Part shown: one piece after another, positions 34,641 through 46,796 of the stretch | Position numbering within the stretch: position 1 is the first letter of the stretch | Layout of the letters: each line of letters begins with the position of its first letter | NCBI RefSeq assembly: GCF_014805685.1 | Contig: NC_060906.1 | Span: 18,298,164-18,362,163 of the forward strand | DNA length: 64,000 bases | Reading direction: 5' to 3' | From: Silurus meridionalis | Taxonomy: Eukaryota > Chordata > Actinopteri > Siluriformes > Siluridae | Made by a program: the position numbers and the translations under genes | The notes under the pieces: model-generated | What the model was told of the DNA's origin: nothing | Seen by the model: only the letters and a program-made list of their open reading frames with translations | The model's database searches: none

Positions 34641-35090
34641 AAATTATCTGGAAATCTGACCATCAAACCCATGTATGGATCTTCCCCAAATTGTTGCTGC
34701 AGATTGCCAATTTCCCTTTACTGCAACCAAAAGAGTAAAATCTATTAAAATATGACAGTGACCTGGAACAGAACATTTTAAATCTATGAAGACATGGTTT
34801 GTCAAGTTTGAGAAGTGGAAGAACTTGAGTATCCTGTACAGAGAAGCCAGACATCAACCTCACTAAACACCTTTGGGATAAACTGGAACACTGACTGCAC
34901 CCTAGGACCTCTTGCCCAGAATGATTGCCTGACCTCAGTACTGCGCTTTTGCCTGAATGAGCACAAATACCCACAGCTATTGGAAAGCCTTACCAGAAGA
35001 GTGGAGGTTTTGGAAATCTGCAATAAAATGTTTAAAAAGCACACATACATAAAAATGTGATGATCAAGTGCCCATAAATCTCTTTTCTGC
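34640..35090 (+). mobile_element. Non-autonomous Tc1-like element, degraded
   Basis: acctttgggataaactggaa, cctcttgcccagaatgattg, aaagccttaccagaagagtg and aaaaagcacacatac occur in the order known for a fish Tc1 derivative; the start gtacattgtctggccaaaat is a decayed terminal repeat. Coding is broken. Related copies lie at 887 and 56290. Confidence 0.75.
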
Positions 35091-35099
35091 CCTATAGAG

Positions 35100-36400
35100 T
35101 GTTTAAAATTACTCGCAAAAAAACATAAGGATACATATAGTGTGTACAATGTTTCTATGAGTTAGGACATCCAGGGTTTATGATCCTAAAGGAGTGTTTC
35201 AACTTGCTGAATTCATTTTCATACAGCAATTCCAAATTGTCAGTTCATCCATAACCTCATGTAGGAAGCAGATAAGAAAAAATGGCATTAATCATTGGGC
35301 ATTCTGGTCTATTGATTTCTTTGTGTTTTACTTTCTTTTAATTCCATGAACTGCATTATGATTGAGGCATAAATATCAGTTCTAGGGCTTCAGTGTCTGT
35401 CATTTCAGACAGTATGTCTAGCTTTTTAACAACTCATATCTTCTGACTCTTAGATGTTCAAAAGTGGTCTTTAATGAAAGTGGTACATTGTAGAACAGCC
35501 CGGTCACTCACCTGGACAGAGGTTGTAGATAGCTTTGATGTTATGCTACCAGCACTCTCTGCAAAAGTGGACCTCAAGATCAGAAAATGAGATGCAGCCA
35601 ATGAAAGAACATAGAAATCTGCCTTATATGTGAAGTGGCTGTACTGCATCTCTTCTGAACTTCTCTGCAATGCTGCACTGCCACTAACATGCCTGGCATT
35701 TAGCCCATGCCCTCTCATCATGATAAAAGCCCTAGCTGGTCCATTTCCATGAGACTGATCAGTTGAGTCTCCTGCCTTTTTATATTCCTGCTGCTAAAAC
35801 TTGGTGAAAGAACTTTTTTCTCCCCAGCAGTTATTTCATAGCTTATATTTCCAAGCAGTTTTTCCATTTCTGTTCATTGCGACACCAATAACATTATCCT
35901 GCAGTTATAAGGAAAAAACTCTGTAAGTGCTGTTCAGGTCCCAAAGCAATTTGGGCATTGATAATGTCCATTATCCAGCTTTATTGAGGCTGGGCAGAAC
36001 AACCCATCCTGTTCCGAAATATACATTAGGTTGCAATTATTATTATCAAGAAACAAAGAAGTGTTTTGAATTCACTTTGTTTCAACTGCTGAGAAAGATA
36101 ATAACATGAAAGAGCAAGTGTATGGACCTGGTTACTGTTTTGCTATTGGGACTTTGGAAATATTCCACTAGTTGAATACTTTTTCAAGGGCCAAAAAAGC
36201 AGTTTAGGAGCCTAAATCACAAATATATATTTTCATTAAAAATTCAGGAGAACATAATACAGATTACTAAGCAACTTAAGAAATCTCAGTCTTCTACAAT
36301 GGCTCAGGACCACAGTTTGCATGTACAGTTTGTATCTGAGCACCTATGACTGCACACCTCAACAGTGATGGAATTTTATGGAAAAATAAATGAAAATTAA
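35100..36400. other. Unique DNA
   Basis: An 87-codon minus frame at 35458-35721 has no domain I know. No repeats are recognised. Confidence 0.35.
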
Positions 36401-36404
36401 TAGA

Positions 36405-36580
36405 AAATTAGGTGCCACCCAGATGAGGATGGGTTCCCTTTGAGTCTGGTTCCTCTCAAGTTTCTTCATCATGCCATCTCAATGAGTTTTTCCGTGTCAT
36501 ATCTTTATAACTGCTTTATCTCCGAAAGACAATGTCCATTGTTAAAAGCGCTGTACAAATATAATGATGTGAACTCAATG
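36405..36580 (+). mobile_element. LINE 3' tail fragment
   Basis: ggatgggttccctttgagtc, tggttcctctcaagtttctt and gacaatgtccattgttaaaa with gcgctgtacaaatataatg are the 3' end of the LINE family seen at 27540 and 28880. Confidence 0.85.
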
Positions 36581-36584
36581 AGAA

Positions 36585-37268
36585 TGACAAAGTAAGAAGT
36601 TCACTGTATGGTGTAACAGAATTTACTGTAAATATGACAATAACCTCTCAAATATTTAATCTACCACTACTCTGATGTCCACAGTAACTACGCTTCTATT
36701 AAACAACCTTTCAGATCTCTTCTTAATACAGGGAGACGTCAAATTTCTAGTCTCTGCACATACGCTGGTGCATTACAAATGCATTGGGTTGCAGAGGTAT
36801 TCTTTTAACCTTTTAAATCTAAAACAATTACTTCTCTCGCCTGTATTTCTTCTTGTTTTCCGCCACTTCACTTTCTCACGCTAACAGCAAAGCAACAAAG
36901 TATTTATAATCTAGGTATGTGCACTTCTGAACATGAATCACTCTCTGAGCATAGAATTCCGGAATCTTGACCTTTTTCATCAAAAACATGTCAGCCTTGA
37001 AGGTACTTGTGGAAAAATAAAATCGAACGGATTTCATCATGGCTTTGGCATTTTCTCAGTAATAGTTGTTTAACTTCTTCAGTGCAATACTCTTAAAGCT
37101 TTTGTGTATGAAAGTGTGATCTTTTTCTCCTTGCCACACATGTATTGTACATAATAAACAAAACTTCTAAGCATGCACAATAGTGTTTAAAGAGTCAAAT
37201 AGACCTTTTTAGTTTATTTTGAAACTTTATTCCCTTTCTGTGTTGACATTTTTAAACTAAACACACAG
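36585..37268. other. Unique DNA
   Basis: No feature recognised. Confidence 0.4.
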
Positions 37269-37289
37269 TTAACTGTAATAAGCTAATTA
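37269..37289. repeat. Target-site duplication of the tRNA-Glu SINE, left copy
   Basis: The words ttaactgtaata and ctaatta, joined by ag, match 37530-37550 with one base changed (g to a). A 21-base duplication is strong proof of LINE-driven insertion. Confidence 0.9.
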
Positions 37290-37529
37290 AACTTTCTTTC
37301 GGCTTCTCCCGTTAGGGGTCGCCACAGAGGACCATCCGCATGTTTGATTTGGCACATGTTTTTATGCTGGATATCCTTCCTAACGCAACCCTCCCTATTT
37401 ATCCGGGCTTGGGACCAGCAATAAGGCTCGTGCAACCCTAATGGCTGGGCTTGGTTCCCTGACCGGGGGATCGAAACCGGGCTGCAGCGGTGAAAGCGCC
37501 TCATCCTAACCACTAGACCACCAGGGAAC
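37290..37529 (-). repeat. tRNA-Glu-derived SINE, minus strand
   Basis: On the minus strand, 37527-37455 reads tccctggtggtctagtggtt, the head of tRNA-Glu, with anticodon loop ctttcac (UUC) and a B box ggtttcgatcc. One extra base in the T arm and a poor anticodon stem make it a pseudo-tRNA. The body contains ggttgcgttaggaaggatat and ends with tggcgacccctaacgggaga, a tail shared with RTE-type LINEs, I believe. Both flanks carry a 21-base duplication. Confidence 0.88.
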
Positions 37530-37550
37530 TTAACTGTAATAAACTAATTA
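37530..37550. repeat. Target-site duplication of the tRNA-Glu SINE, right copy
   Basis: Second copy of the 21-base duplication, 20 of 21 bases alike. Confidence 0.9.
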
Positions 37551-37789
37551 TGCTAGCAAAATCGAAAAAACAGGGTTTTTTAATTTATGTTTTATCTTAT
37601 TTGAAATAAACCAAAACCTTAACTTCCTTTTAGCCTATTAGTTGCATATAATATAATTATAATTGCATATCACACTTTCTTATTGGTTATATTATTTTGA
37701 TCACACACACACACACACTGTTTCTTTAGCATCTGTTTTTTGTGGAATAAGTGAATATATTTGCATAAGCATTGATTGTATTTAAATGT

Positions 37790-37816
37790 TTTTATTTTAT
37801 TTTATTTTATTTTATT
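37790..37816. repeat. (TTTTA)n short tandem repeat
   Basis: About five to six units of tttta. Confidence 0.9.
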
Positions 37817-37817
37817 C

Positions 37818-38065
37818 AATTAAATATGTTTTATTTGTATAGCATTTTAAACAAAGGATATTGTCTCAAAGCAGAGATGAACTGGTAATAAAATAATGTA
37901 AAAGTCTATTCATTATAATTTCAAGCTCGTCCCTAATAGCATGCCAGTGGCAACTGTGGCGAGGGAAAACTTCCTGAAATAGCATAGTACATAGAATAGT
38001 TAGAAACCTTGAAATGAACCAGACTTAATAGGTAACCCATCCTAATCTGGGTGGCATCAGATGCC
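37818..38065 (-). mobile_element. LINE 3' tail, minus strand
   Basis: The plus strand shows the reversed tail: ttgtatagcattttaaacaa, ggatattgtctcaaagcag, caactgtggcgagggaaaac, gaaaccttgaaatgaaccag and cccatcctaatctgggtgg. Same LINE family as 36405, opposite orientation. Confidence 0.8.
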
Positions 38066-38069
38066 CATT

Positions 38070-38985
38070 CATTACAGTTCAATCATTGTTAAAATGTGTG
38101 CAGTAATAGGTGATTAATTGCAACCTGTAGTCCATTGTAGAACATTTTGTATGCATAATGCATAAGCAAAGTGGACCTGGTGCGTTATTTTGCTTGTTGA
38201 AAAGATTGAATTCTCTGTAGACCCTGTTAGCAATGGGATTTCAGTAAATTCTCACTGTATATTTTCTCAGTGCGTACGTCTGTATGACGTACAAACAATA
38301 ATCAGCAAATTATCATTCATAGTGCAATTGCACACTGATTTTTTCATTGTGTACGTCGACGAAATCTCATTAAAAAAATCAAGCAAATATTACTAACAAG
38401 CAAGAACTTGTTTTTTTTATTTTCAAAATCCAATTTTGTGAAGGATTTCTTTTCCCTGGGTTTATCTGCCCTGCATGACAGTCAGTACTGTGAGTCACAG
38501 ATTAAGTCTCACATCAGGAAAGAAAATAAGCACAGCTAGCGAGCTGCTTTCACGCTGAAAGCATTTGGGCTTTTACTTTAACTGCTAATGAAATTACCTT
38601 TGTGTCCTATTGTATGGCATTTGTATTTACTCAAACTCGTTCCAGCTGAGGCGTCATGCTCTGGCAAACATGCACCACATGTGCAGCTTTAAGTACACAG
38701 AAATGATTTTAAATCCACTTATATGTGTGGAGTTTTGCATGTTTTGTTCATGTTTGTGTGAAGTTACCTCTGGGTTATAAAAAATATATAAAAGTAAAAT
38801 GATGAAAACTTTAAATTAAGATATTATTACCTGCAAAAAAAAAACCTCTATAAATCAAATCTACAAAACAAAACCAGTAGGTTCCTATTAAATGGCACTC
38901 TATAGAAGCTTTTTTCAATAATGAATACTGTAATCACATTACTACGGAAGTGCATTGCATTCACAAAGAGAAAAAAAAAATCACA
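38070..38985. other. Unique DNA, part possibly conserved non-coding
   Basis: 38430-38700 has balanced composition and no repeat. No exon is supported. Confidence 0.3.
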
Positions 38986-38987
38986 GA

Positions 38988-39228
38988 AAGGGTCTCATAA
39001 TTATGACTTAATATCTCATAATTATGACTTACTATCTCATAATTATAAGATCCTGATCTCATAATTATGACTTACTATCTCATAATTATAAGATCCTGAT
39101 CTCATAATTATGACTTACTATCTCATAATTATAAGATCCTGATCTCATAATTATGACTTGCTAACTCATAATTATGAGTTAGTATCTCATAATTATGACT
39201 TAGTATCCCATAATTATGAGATCCTGAT
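38988..39228. repeat. Minisatellite of about 42 bases with palindromic core
   Basis: The unit alternates ctcataattatgacttact and ctcataattataagatcctg. Five to six units are present, the last ones imperfect. The core cataattatg is its own reverse complement, so each unit can form a small hairpin. Confidence 0.93.
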
Positions 39229-39229
39229 C

Positions 39230-39845
39230 CTGATCATAAACTTATTAACATGACCCTAACATGCAAAATACATACTTTTTAATTCAGTTTTTCCAAAATA
39301 TCGATGTCTGAGTGCACTACTGACCCCTGTTTATGTATATTCCTTTAGTGGTTAACAGGACACACATGAGTGATGAGAGCACTGGGTTTGTTAAAAAAAA
39401 AATCCAATAATCTTTACCCAAAGAACACATACACAAACACATACAGTATACTACAAGTATATTCAGAAAAAACAGATACACACCAAATGAGACTCACAAA
39501 ACAGTCAAGTGCCAGTGCATAGAGACAGACGTGTATAAAAAGACACGTTAATTGGGGATTAAAATAAAAACATGGATCCAATAAGAGACACATAAAAAAC
39601 AAGATAAGAGGTGAAGACAAAACCACAAAAGAAAAACAAACAATATCACATTAAGGCTCTCTACATACTGCATATAGTGCAGTCAAAAAGTGGGGTTTCA
39701 TAAAACCCTTCTCTTTTCTCTTTTGTAAATGCGTGCAACATGCCAACGAAGGTTCTAAGAAGTTAAATCACAACTGTAGTGTAATCTGTGCCTGAGTAAT
39801 TCACATGATTCCATGCTATTTGTTTCCCACTAATATGACATTTAC
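39230..39845. other. Unique DNA
   Basis: No feature recognised. Confidence 0.4.
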
Positions 39846-39852
39846 AGATCAA

Positions 39853-39950
39853 GTGTCTTTTATTGTCATTGTAACCATATGAAGTTAGTACAGTACACAG
39901 GATAAACAAACAATGTTGCTCTGAGACCAAAATGCTACATAAAACATCAT
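39853..39950 (-). mobile_element. LINE 3' tail fragment, minus strand
   Basis: cttttattgtcattgtaacc, atgttgctctgagacca and atgctacataaaac are the reversed 3' end of a common fish L2-like LINE. Confidence 0.65.
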
Positions 39951-40209
39951 CATTTTAACATTGCAAATGTCTGTACACTAAAGAAAATGCATCAATAGGG
40001 ATTATTGTGTAAAATAATTTTTAACAAATGTAATTTTCTCAACCAAAAATCACAACAGTAAGTTATCCATATTTCCTGAAGAGCATCAGAACCAGAAAAG
40101 TAACTTTTCTCACTCCTTATTTAACTTTATTCTCATTGAAATAGTATTATTGATTGAGGAGGTCACATTGCTACCTAAATTATAGATTCAGTCATTGGAA
40201 TGGCCTTAA

Positions 40210-40420
40210 AGTCTTTATGTGATTGATCAATGGTTAAGTTCTTGGATTTAAAGGTGTTGGAAGTTCATGAGTTCAATTCCCAGCACTGCCAATCTGCCAC
40301 TGCTGAGCCCTTAAGCAAGGCTCTTAACATTCAACTGCTCAGATGTCTGAATTTAGGTAATTGTCAGTTACTTTAAATAAGGGTGTGTGACAAATACTGT
40401 AAATGTAAATGATTGGCATA
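40210..40420 (+). repeat. tRNA-derived SINE (V-SINE-like)
   Basis: The decayed head gattgatcaatggttaagtt and the B-box-like gagttcaattccca are followed by the tail ctgagcccttaagcaaggct and aacattcaactgctcag. Same family as 3525 and 18093. Confidence 0.8.
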
Positions 40421-40479
40421 AATGTGATCGCCTTGTGTGTATTTGCACAATGCTAACTAGTCTATACTACAGTTACATT

Positions 40480-40745
40480 TTTGCCATTTACACCCTTATC
40501 CAGAGCAATGTACAACAGTGCTTTGAAGTCTCTTAGGATACCACTGGACTAAAACTCGAGAGGAATTATTGCACCCTTTTCATTTTAACATAAAGACATA
40601 AAACAAACAGGAAACTTAAATGCTAGCTCAAGTGTTTCCGAAGAGATAGGTCTTCACCTGTCGCTTGAAGATAGGCAGTGCCTCAGCTGCTGGACATCTA
40701 AGTTCATTCCACCACCTCAGCGCCAGAACAGAAAAGGAACTTTGT
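40480..40745. repeat. Dispersed fish repeat (cacccttatccagagc type)
   Basis: gccatttacacccttatcca, gtacaacagtgctttgaagt, gataggtcttcacctgtcgc and gttcattccaccacctcagc match a dispersed repeat I know from several fish genomes. Class unknown to me. Confidence 0.6.
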
Positions 40746-40749
40746 TATT

Positions 40750-41375
40750 TATTCTAGATTTTTTCTAAATTAAAAGTAAATTCCAGATATTTTATTTTTA
40801 TTTGTTGTTCAAATTCGCTTCTTGCATAAGATTAAATGAAAAATTCTTAAGACCAAGTGTTGAAGATTATACAAAATAAACTAATTTAAGTATTTCAAGA
40901 TGGATTATTATTCTACTAGAGTATACATTGTACTGAAATGAAAATTCCCTCAGCCTTGACCACAATATCCCACCTTTCTGTGCAAGTGTATTTGTAAAAC
41001 CATAAAACCTGGCTTTCAATACTGCTCCCAGGTCTCCTACTTGTATTAATGATTTAAAGCATTCATGCAAAACAACCCCTGGGTATTGACTCTGTTGCTG
41101 AGGTATGAAAGTGAGAGATTTGTTTGTTTAATAAGCATTTGAATTGCAATCCCATGCCCCCCTTTGTTGTGCCATTCTTTTTATTTAGAATGGGTTTCAT
41201 TCAGAATGATTATTTTCTTCCAGAAACCATTCACCCAAAGGATCAAGGCCATTTATATTAGCTGCTTTGTTTTTTTTTTTTTTTATTTTATTATAATTTT
41301 TTTTATAGTTTTCATGTAAATCAGGGGGGTTTAATTTCAGTAAAAGACAATATCCAGGGCTGAGACTGGGCTGAG
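40750..41375. other. Unique DNA with T-rich tract
   Basis: T/A-rich run at 41268-41310, otherwise no feature. Confidence 0.4.
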
Positions 41376-41379
41376 AACC

Positions 41380-41381
41380 AT

Positions 41382-41450
<69 letters not shown>
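41380..41450. repeat. Compound (CT)n(CA)n microsatellite
   Basis: CT units 41382-41406, CA units 41407-41448. Confidence 0.97.
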
Positions 41451-41452
<2 letters not shown>

Positions 41453-41454
41453 CT

Positions 41455-42475
41455 CACTGTCTCTCTTACACCCAACAAGTACACCCAGATAATGATGTTC
41501 AGTGCAACAGAGTGCAAAAAATCAGCTGTTAGCTTTATATTGAGACACATGAATTTTTTTAATGGATCTTAAATTGTTAATACATTTGACAGTTGCAAAA
41601 AATAGACACTATAATATAATACAGATATTTAACAAACAAAAAATAAATATCAGCATTAACATAATCAATAGAAAATATGCTCATGACATAAGATTAGAGG
41701 TATGATAGCTGATTACGTTAAGGATATTGTGCTACACAAGTATTAATAATAATTGGCCTAACAAGATGTGCATGCGTGTGTACCGCATTTCATCTGAACC
41801 TTAAACACAGCTTGACTTCCACATTCATGCCAGATGTAAGGATACACGCATTAAACCTCTCTGTTCCAACTGACTAAACCCCCACTTCTTCACAAAGCAC
41901 ATAAATAAACATTAACTGAATGGGGGGAAAAAAAATCTGAATTTAACCACTTTTCTTGCTCTACTATCTTATGCAAAATGCTCTCTACAAGGCTTTTAGC
42001 TTGATTACATTACTTACTACTTGACATTTTTGCATTAGAACAAGGTAAGCTTAGGTACTGTAAGGTGCTCTGGTAAGGGAGTCTGCCATAGGTTCTAAAT
42101 GTACCAAACCAATGTAGCTTGTAAATGATGGAAGGCTATGTCAATTATTTGTTTCTTCAAAATTAATTTACTTACATACTTGCATTATATGAAACAAAAA
42201 AAAGGAAGCCATTTGTGTTCTATGTACATACTAAACATGGATTTCAGTCCAAGGGACAAACCAACTGTTTTGAATAGAGATGCAATCTAGGTATGTGGCA
42301 ACCCGAGATGATTGGCTAAAATGAAGTTTTCTGTTCATTACAAAAGTAATCCTAAGACATTGTAGCAGATTGTTAACATTAATTACATTCCAAATCCATC
42401 CTTATAGTTCTTGAGTTGCTCATTAACTTTATGGATCTTTGGGACGTTCATGTGGAACCATACCCAGCTGCACAG
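41455..42475. other. Unique DNA
   Basis: No feature recognised. Confidence 0.4.
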
Positions 42476-42479
42476 TATA

Positions 42480-43110
42480 GTCTCCAATTAAAGAGAAATC
42501 CATCCAGAGTTAAATCAAGCACATCCAGATAGAAGAAAGGGACAGGATTATTGGTCAGTGGTACCTCAGGAGCATGTTTAACTCAACAGAGAGGGAGGAA
42601 GAGAGAGAAAGAGAGTAGAGGGGTGACAAACCTCAAAGATTATTGGGTATTTTTATTGTTAAATAAAAGTTAAAGACACTGTGCCGTGTGATCAGGGTGC
42701 AAGTAGGGACTTCAGCAGGATTAGCTATGACAGCATAACAAAGGGAGTGCCAGAAGGTAGAACAGAGATAAGAGATCTTTGGAATAAAAGATGGCCTGCC
42801 ACACCACCACAAACCTGAGTAAATGCGTGACAGTGGGAAGACGACAGCATAATAAATAAACACTAATTGGAAGGCTGTTTCATATCTGTGAGGCATGGTA
42901 AAAGAAAACTCTGTCCCATTTTGTAGCTTTTACTATTCCTGGTACCAACAAATAGCCTGCACTTTATGAATGAAGTAGACGTGGTGGGTCATATGGACCA
43001 AAATTTCGCTTTAAGCTTCAGCAGTAGCATTTTATAATGAACACAAGATTTAATTGGGAACCAGTATATATTGTCTAAGATACTGTAGCTACATTATTGG
43101 ATTGTGAAGT
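42480..43110. repeat. Degraded dispersed repeat (aacaaatagcctgcac type)
   Basis: The best part is 42883-43090: aactctgtcccattttgtag, accaacaaatagcctgcact, gaagtagacgtggtgggtca and attgggaaccagtatat. This repeat type is known to me from other fish but I cannot name its class. The part before 42883 is less certain. Confidence 0.45.
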
Positions 43111-43251
43111 ATATTATATAAAAATAATTTTAGCCAACAAGAAAAAACAATCACACCTGAGACTAAAATGAGAGGCAAAAAATCAGGAAATGATGCATCC
43201 TTAAGGGAAGGAAACTCAGTAGAGGAAAAAGTACAAAAAAACATACACACA

Positions 43252-43252
43252 G

Positions 43253-43302
<50 letters not shown>
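43252..43302. repeat. (GATA)n(GA)n microsatellite
   Basis: Short GATA block followed by GA units. Confidence 0.95.
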
Positions 43303-43304
<2 letters not shown>

Positions 43305-44200
43305 AATGATTTGTTGAAATAATGTAAGCATGTAAAATTTGGTCAATGATAAAATCTTAATCTTTTTATAAGAACAGATCATCATGTAATCTCCCAGATA
43401 AACTCCAGCTTTCCTTCTTCTCTCGACTGAGATTACACTTATTTTTCTCAGGACACGTCTGAATACAACCTGCAATGAAATAAATATTCTGTGCTGAATA
43501 TTAAGACTATCTATTAAACCCAGGCACTGTGTAATATCGCCATAATATTATACTGTAAAGTTTTTACAGATATACCAGTTTATGGAATGTTCACTTAATA
43601 GCTTTCTTGTTTAGATTTTAGGTGAAAATTAAATAAGATATTTACACTAATATTTATAGATATGTGTATATTTGGGATGTACATTATTCAGAATAAAAAA
43701 TGTTTTTTATTCAGATGGATACAAATAGTGCATTCTTTTTCTTTTTTATCAAGTTTATCTAGTTGGGAATTGAGTTATGCACCGTTAAGGTCTATGCACA
43801 GACACAGCAAATAAAAACATCATATATTTTTACTTTTGTGAAATAATACAAACTTGATGATGAGTAACTCCCACTTGTTAAGGGGGGAAAAAGTGGATAT
43901 ATATAATAAGTAAACAATCTTTTTAATTTTCATGTCTTTGCCCATAAAAAATTCGGAATATTTTTTTCTTTACGAATCACAGAAAAACAACGTAAACTAT
44001 TCCATGCCTACCTTTTAGAGGTCTATTTTTGGCCAGTGCCTTCCCCTTAAGGCCTTAGAAAAATCCAAGCTATTTGACTAAGACCCCTGGAAAAAGAAAT
44101 GTAATTCTTCCCATGTTCAGTTTCTCAAAAACAAATATTGTTTACCTTCATCAATGCAAAAATAAATAAATAAATAAACAAACATCTCTTTTAAATCCAG
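43305..44200. other. Unique AT-rich DNA
   Basis: No feature recognised. Confidence 0.4.
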
Positions 44201-44204
44201 TCAG

Positions 44205-44860
44205 GTTAAAGGAGTTTTTATTGACAATTCTCTGTATACTTTGGAACTAAAGATAATTTTTCCAGGACTGTAGTCTGACACAATATATACAAGACTACAT
44301 AAAAGTACAATACACAATCATCTAAGCAAAGTTCTGGACGATAAATACAACAAACATGCGCTGTTAACGTAAACTAAATAGTACATTAGTTCAGGATGTC
44401 AGATGGGTTAAAACCCAAAACTTATCAGACAGCAGGGGTACGCTTCTGTTTTGGTGGATGAGTACAGTAATTGCCCTACAACTGTAAGTGATTCGGCTTC
44501 ACTCTGGTGAATGTGCTGTTTTTGACACTCCAGGAGACGTCCAGCCTCATTGAAGTTACTGCACAAGGTACTGAGCCAGTGTTATAGCTGCTCCGTGTGC
44601 AGCAATATTCCTGCAGGGCCCAGCATTACAGCATGTATTTACCGTATATGCTGTATAATATCAGTGTCAACATCATGCCTCTGGTTCTGGCTCTGTCCTC
44701 CATTCAGAGATTTGAGACTTACAATCCTTATATCTTATTCCAGTCTGGAGGCTGCTCGTCTAAAGCGTGTTTAATTCACAATTGTCTAAGCAACAGCCTC
44801 AACCTACATGCCATGAGACTTCACAGAGGCCCACAGGAGCAATTAAAGCCAGAGTCAGAA
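44205..44860 (-). ncRNA. Possible transcript 3' end on minus strand
   Basis: Read on the minus strand, the region ends with tgtcaataaaaactccttta at about 44231-44212: a canonical AATAAA followed by a plausible cleavage zone. Upstream lies a 3'-UTR-like stretch rich in TGTA and TTTAT words (gtattgtacttttatgtagt). No coding frame over 60 codons exists on this strand here, so it could be a long non-coding RNA end or a host 3' UTR whose exons lie outside. Evidence is only compositional. Confidence 0.25.
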
Positions 44861-44906
44861 AGTCAGCCGGAACCCGATTTCATTTCAGGTTTAAGAGAAT
44901 CATTTG

Positions 44907-44995
44907 TCAAAATATCACATGTACACCCTTTTCTTATTTTCCAAATGTTTTTCATCAGCCAAGACATGATTGAGATGCTATGTTAAATAAATTAA
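44907..44995 (+). repeat. Local duplication, copy 1
   Basis: tttgtcaaaatatcacatgt, gtttttcatcagccaagaca and the following atttattta run match 45243-45335 at about 80 percent by eye. Confidence 0.7.
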
Positions 44996-45242
44996 TTTAT
45001 TTATTGCATGCGCTACAGCGAGCAAAACTTTGCTTTGAAATAAATGCTTTGGAATAAAAAGAAATAATATATTTTTTAAAATAAGTTACAGATTTTGTAG
45101 CTTTAATTCAGTAAACAATCTAACATGAGAGAAGATAACAGTAAAGAAACAATATTTACAGGTCAAGTAGTTCATAAAAAGACTACAGTAGGGAAGGAGT
45201 CAAAAAAAGCAAAAAAAAAAAAACCCCAAAAAACTGTTAGGT

Positions 45243-45335
45243 TTGTCAAAATATCACATTTACACAATTTTGTGCTTTACTACATGTTTTTGATCAGCCA
45301 AGACATTTTAGAAATGTTTTATTGATTGATTTAGT
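45243..45335 (+). repeat. Local duplication, copy 2
   Basis: tttgtcaaaatatcacattt, gtttttgatcagccaagaca. Partner of 44907-44995, same orientation, 336 bases apart. Confidence 0.7.
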
Positions 45336-45339
45336 TTAT

Positions 45340-46770
45340 TTATTTATTTGTTTGATTGTATTAAACATCATGGATCTAATTCATAAAGCGTATTGTTTTT
45401 GTTATTTGTGTTATTGCACAAAGGAGTGTGTGAGTGTGTTTGGATATGGAGTCAGAATCAGCCATGTTCAAAAGCCTTACTAACTGCTGGGAATTGGATT
45501 TGTGTTGGAGGTGAAATCGGAAAATTTCCAAATATAATACAGTTATGCTAAGACTGAAGTCATAGCCTTTCAGCTAAATAGGATTCAGCTTCATTCTGCC
45601 ACAGATTTATATCAGGGGATTAATTAACAAATGTCAGGATATGCCATTTTAATAGAGAACATTTTATCTTTGTCATATTATCATCTTTGGAATGGAAATA
45701 AAAAAGGAATATTTATTGAATGTAAATAAAAAAATAAATATACAGTTCACATTATTTACATTATTTTGCTTGTATTTTAAAACTTCTATTGCTTATTATA
45801 AACAATTCAAATTCTAAATCTAATTAATGCACAACTACACAAAATAGTCTGCTATATGTATCTATATTTATTGCTATATTTTGGATGTAAAAAAAACATT
45901 GACAAGCTTTTGACAAAACTATATGTTTCTATTAACAATCTATTGATCAGCTTTTGTTTTCTTCTGGCTGTGTCCATACCCAGGTTTTCTGTCCAAAGAC
46001 ATGCAGAAATGTGTGTTCTATAGTGGCTGAAAGTATTTAATTAAAAACACATTATGACCAATCAAGCCATTATAAAATAACTCACTATTTATATCAACAA
46101 ACTGATAGCGATCAGTCAAATAAGACCTAAGCCAGGAGAGAGATTATATTAATAATAATAAAATATTAATAAAAATATTTTTTTTTACAAAATATGATTA
46201 AATAAATCATACATCAAATTAAAGTTTTTACAGTAAGAAGTTTTTTTTTTTTACAAATCATTGCCAGTACAAATGTGACTATAGTGTATATTTCACTTAG
46301 TTGACCAGGTTAAAATGAATATTATTTAGCAAGTGTTTAGAAACCATACAAAAAATGTAACAGCTTTTTTTGCATAGGCATTTGCAGAATTTTAAACTGA
46401 TTTAATTAACAATTTGTGTTAATGCCAACAGAGGAAAAAAATCTCCTGGGAAACAAGAACTACTCTACAGTACAGGAGAGGAAGTCAACTGAGATGGTCT
46501 GACACAGTAATTAACCAAACTCATACTATGCTCTTATTCTGTGTAAAATTAGACTCCACATTACATATGCACTGATTGGAGGATTCACGCTTTGTTTTTT
46601 TTTTTCCATGTGTTTTTCCCTGGCGTAAAAATGGTCATTTCCTGGAGGAAATTTCATTGAGAGACAGCATAGCAGGTATACTTTATGTCACTTAGTTTCC
46701 ATTTGATGTTAACCTTTAAAAAAAATAATAAAAAAACAGTCTGTCCCCAAGTAAAAAAAAACAGCAACCA
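45340..46770. other. AT-rich DNA
   Basis: Only a scrap of a common repeat (gtccaaagacatgcagaaat at 45990) is recognised. Confidence 0.35.
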
Positions 46771-46796
46771 TTAGTTCTCTACACTGTCTGAGATAA

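Noticed and set aside
37455..37527. Possible tRNA-Glu(UUC) gene on the minus strand
   Set aside because: It has one extra base in the T arm and a weak anticodon stem, and it lies inside a SINE flanked by a 21-base target duplication, so it is a SINE head.
39001..39228. Possible CRISPR-like array
   Set aside because: There are no unique spacers; the units are contiguous minisatellite repeats in vertebrate DNA.
44597..44986. 129-codon plus-strand frame
   Set aside because: No domain; its 3' part is a locally duplicated non-coding segment and the opposite strand looks more like a 3' UTR.
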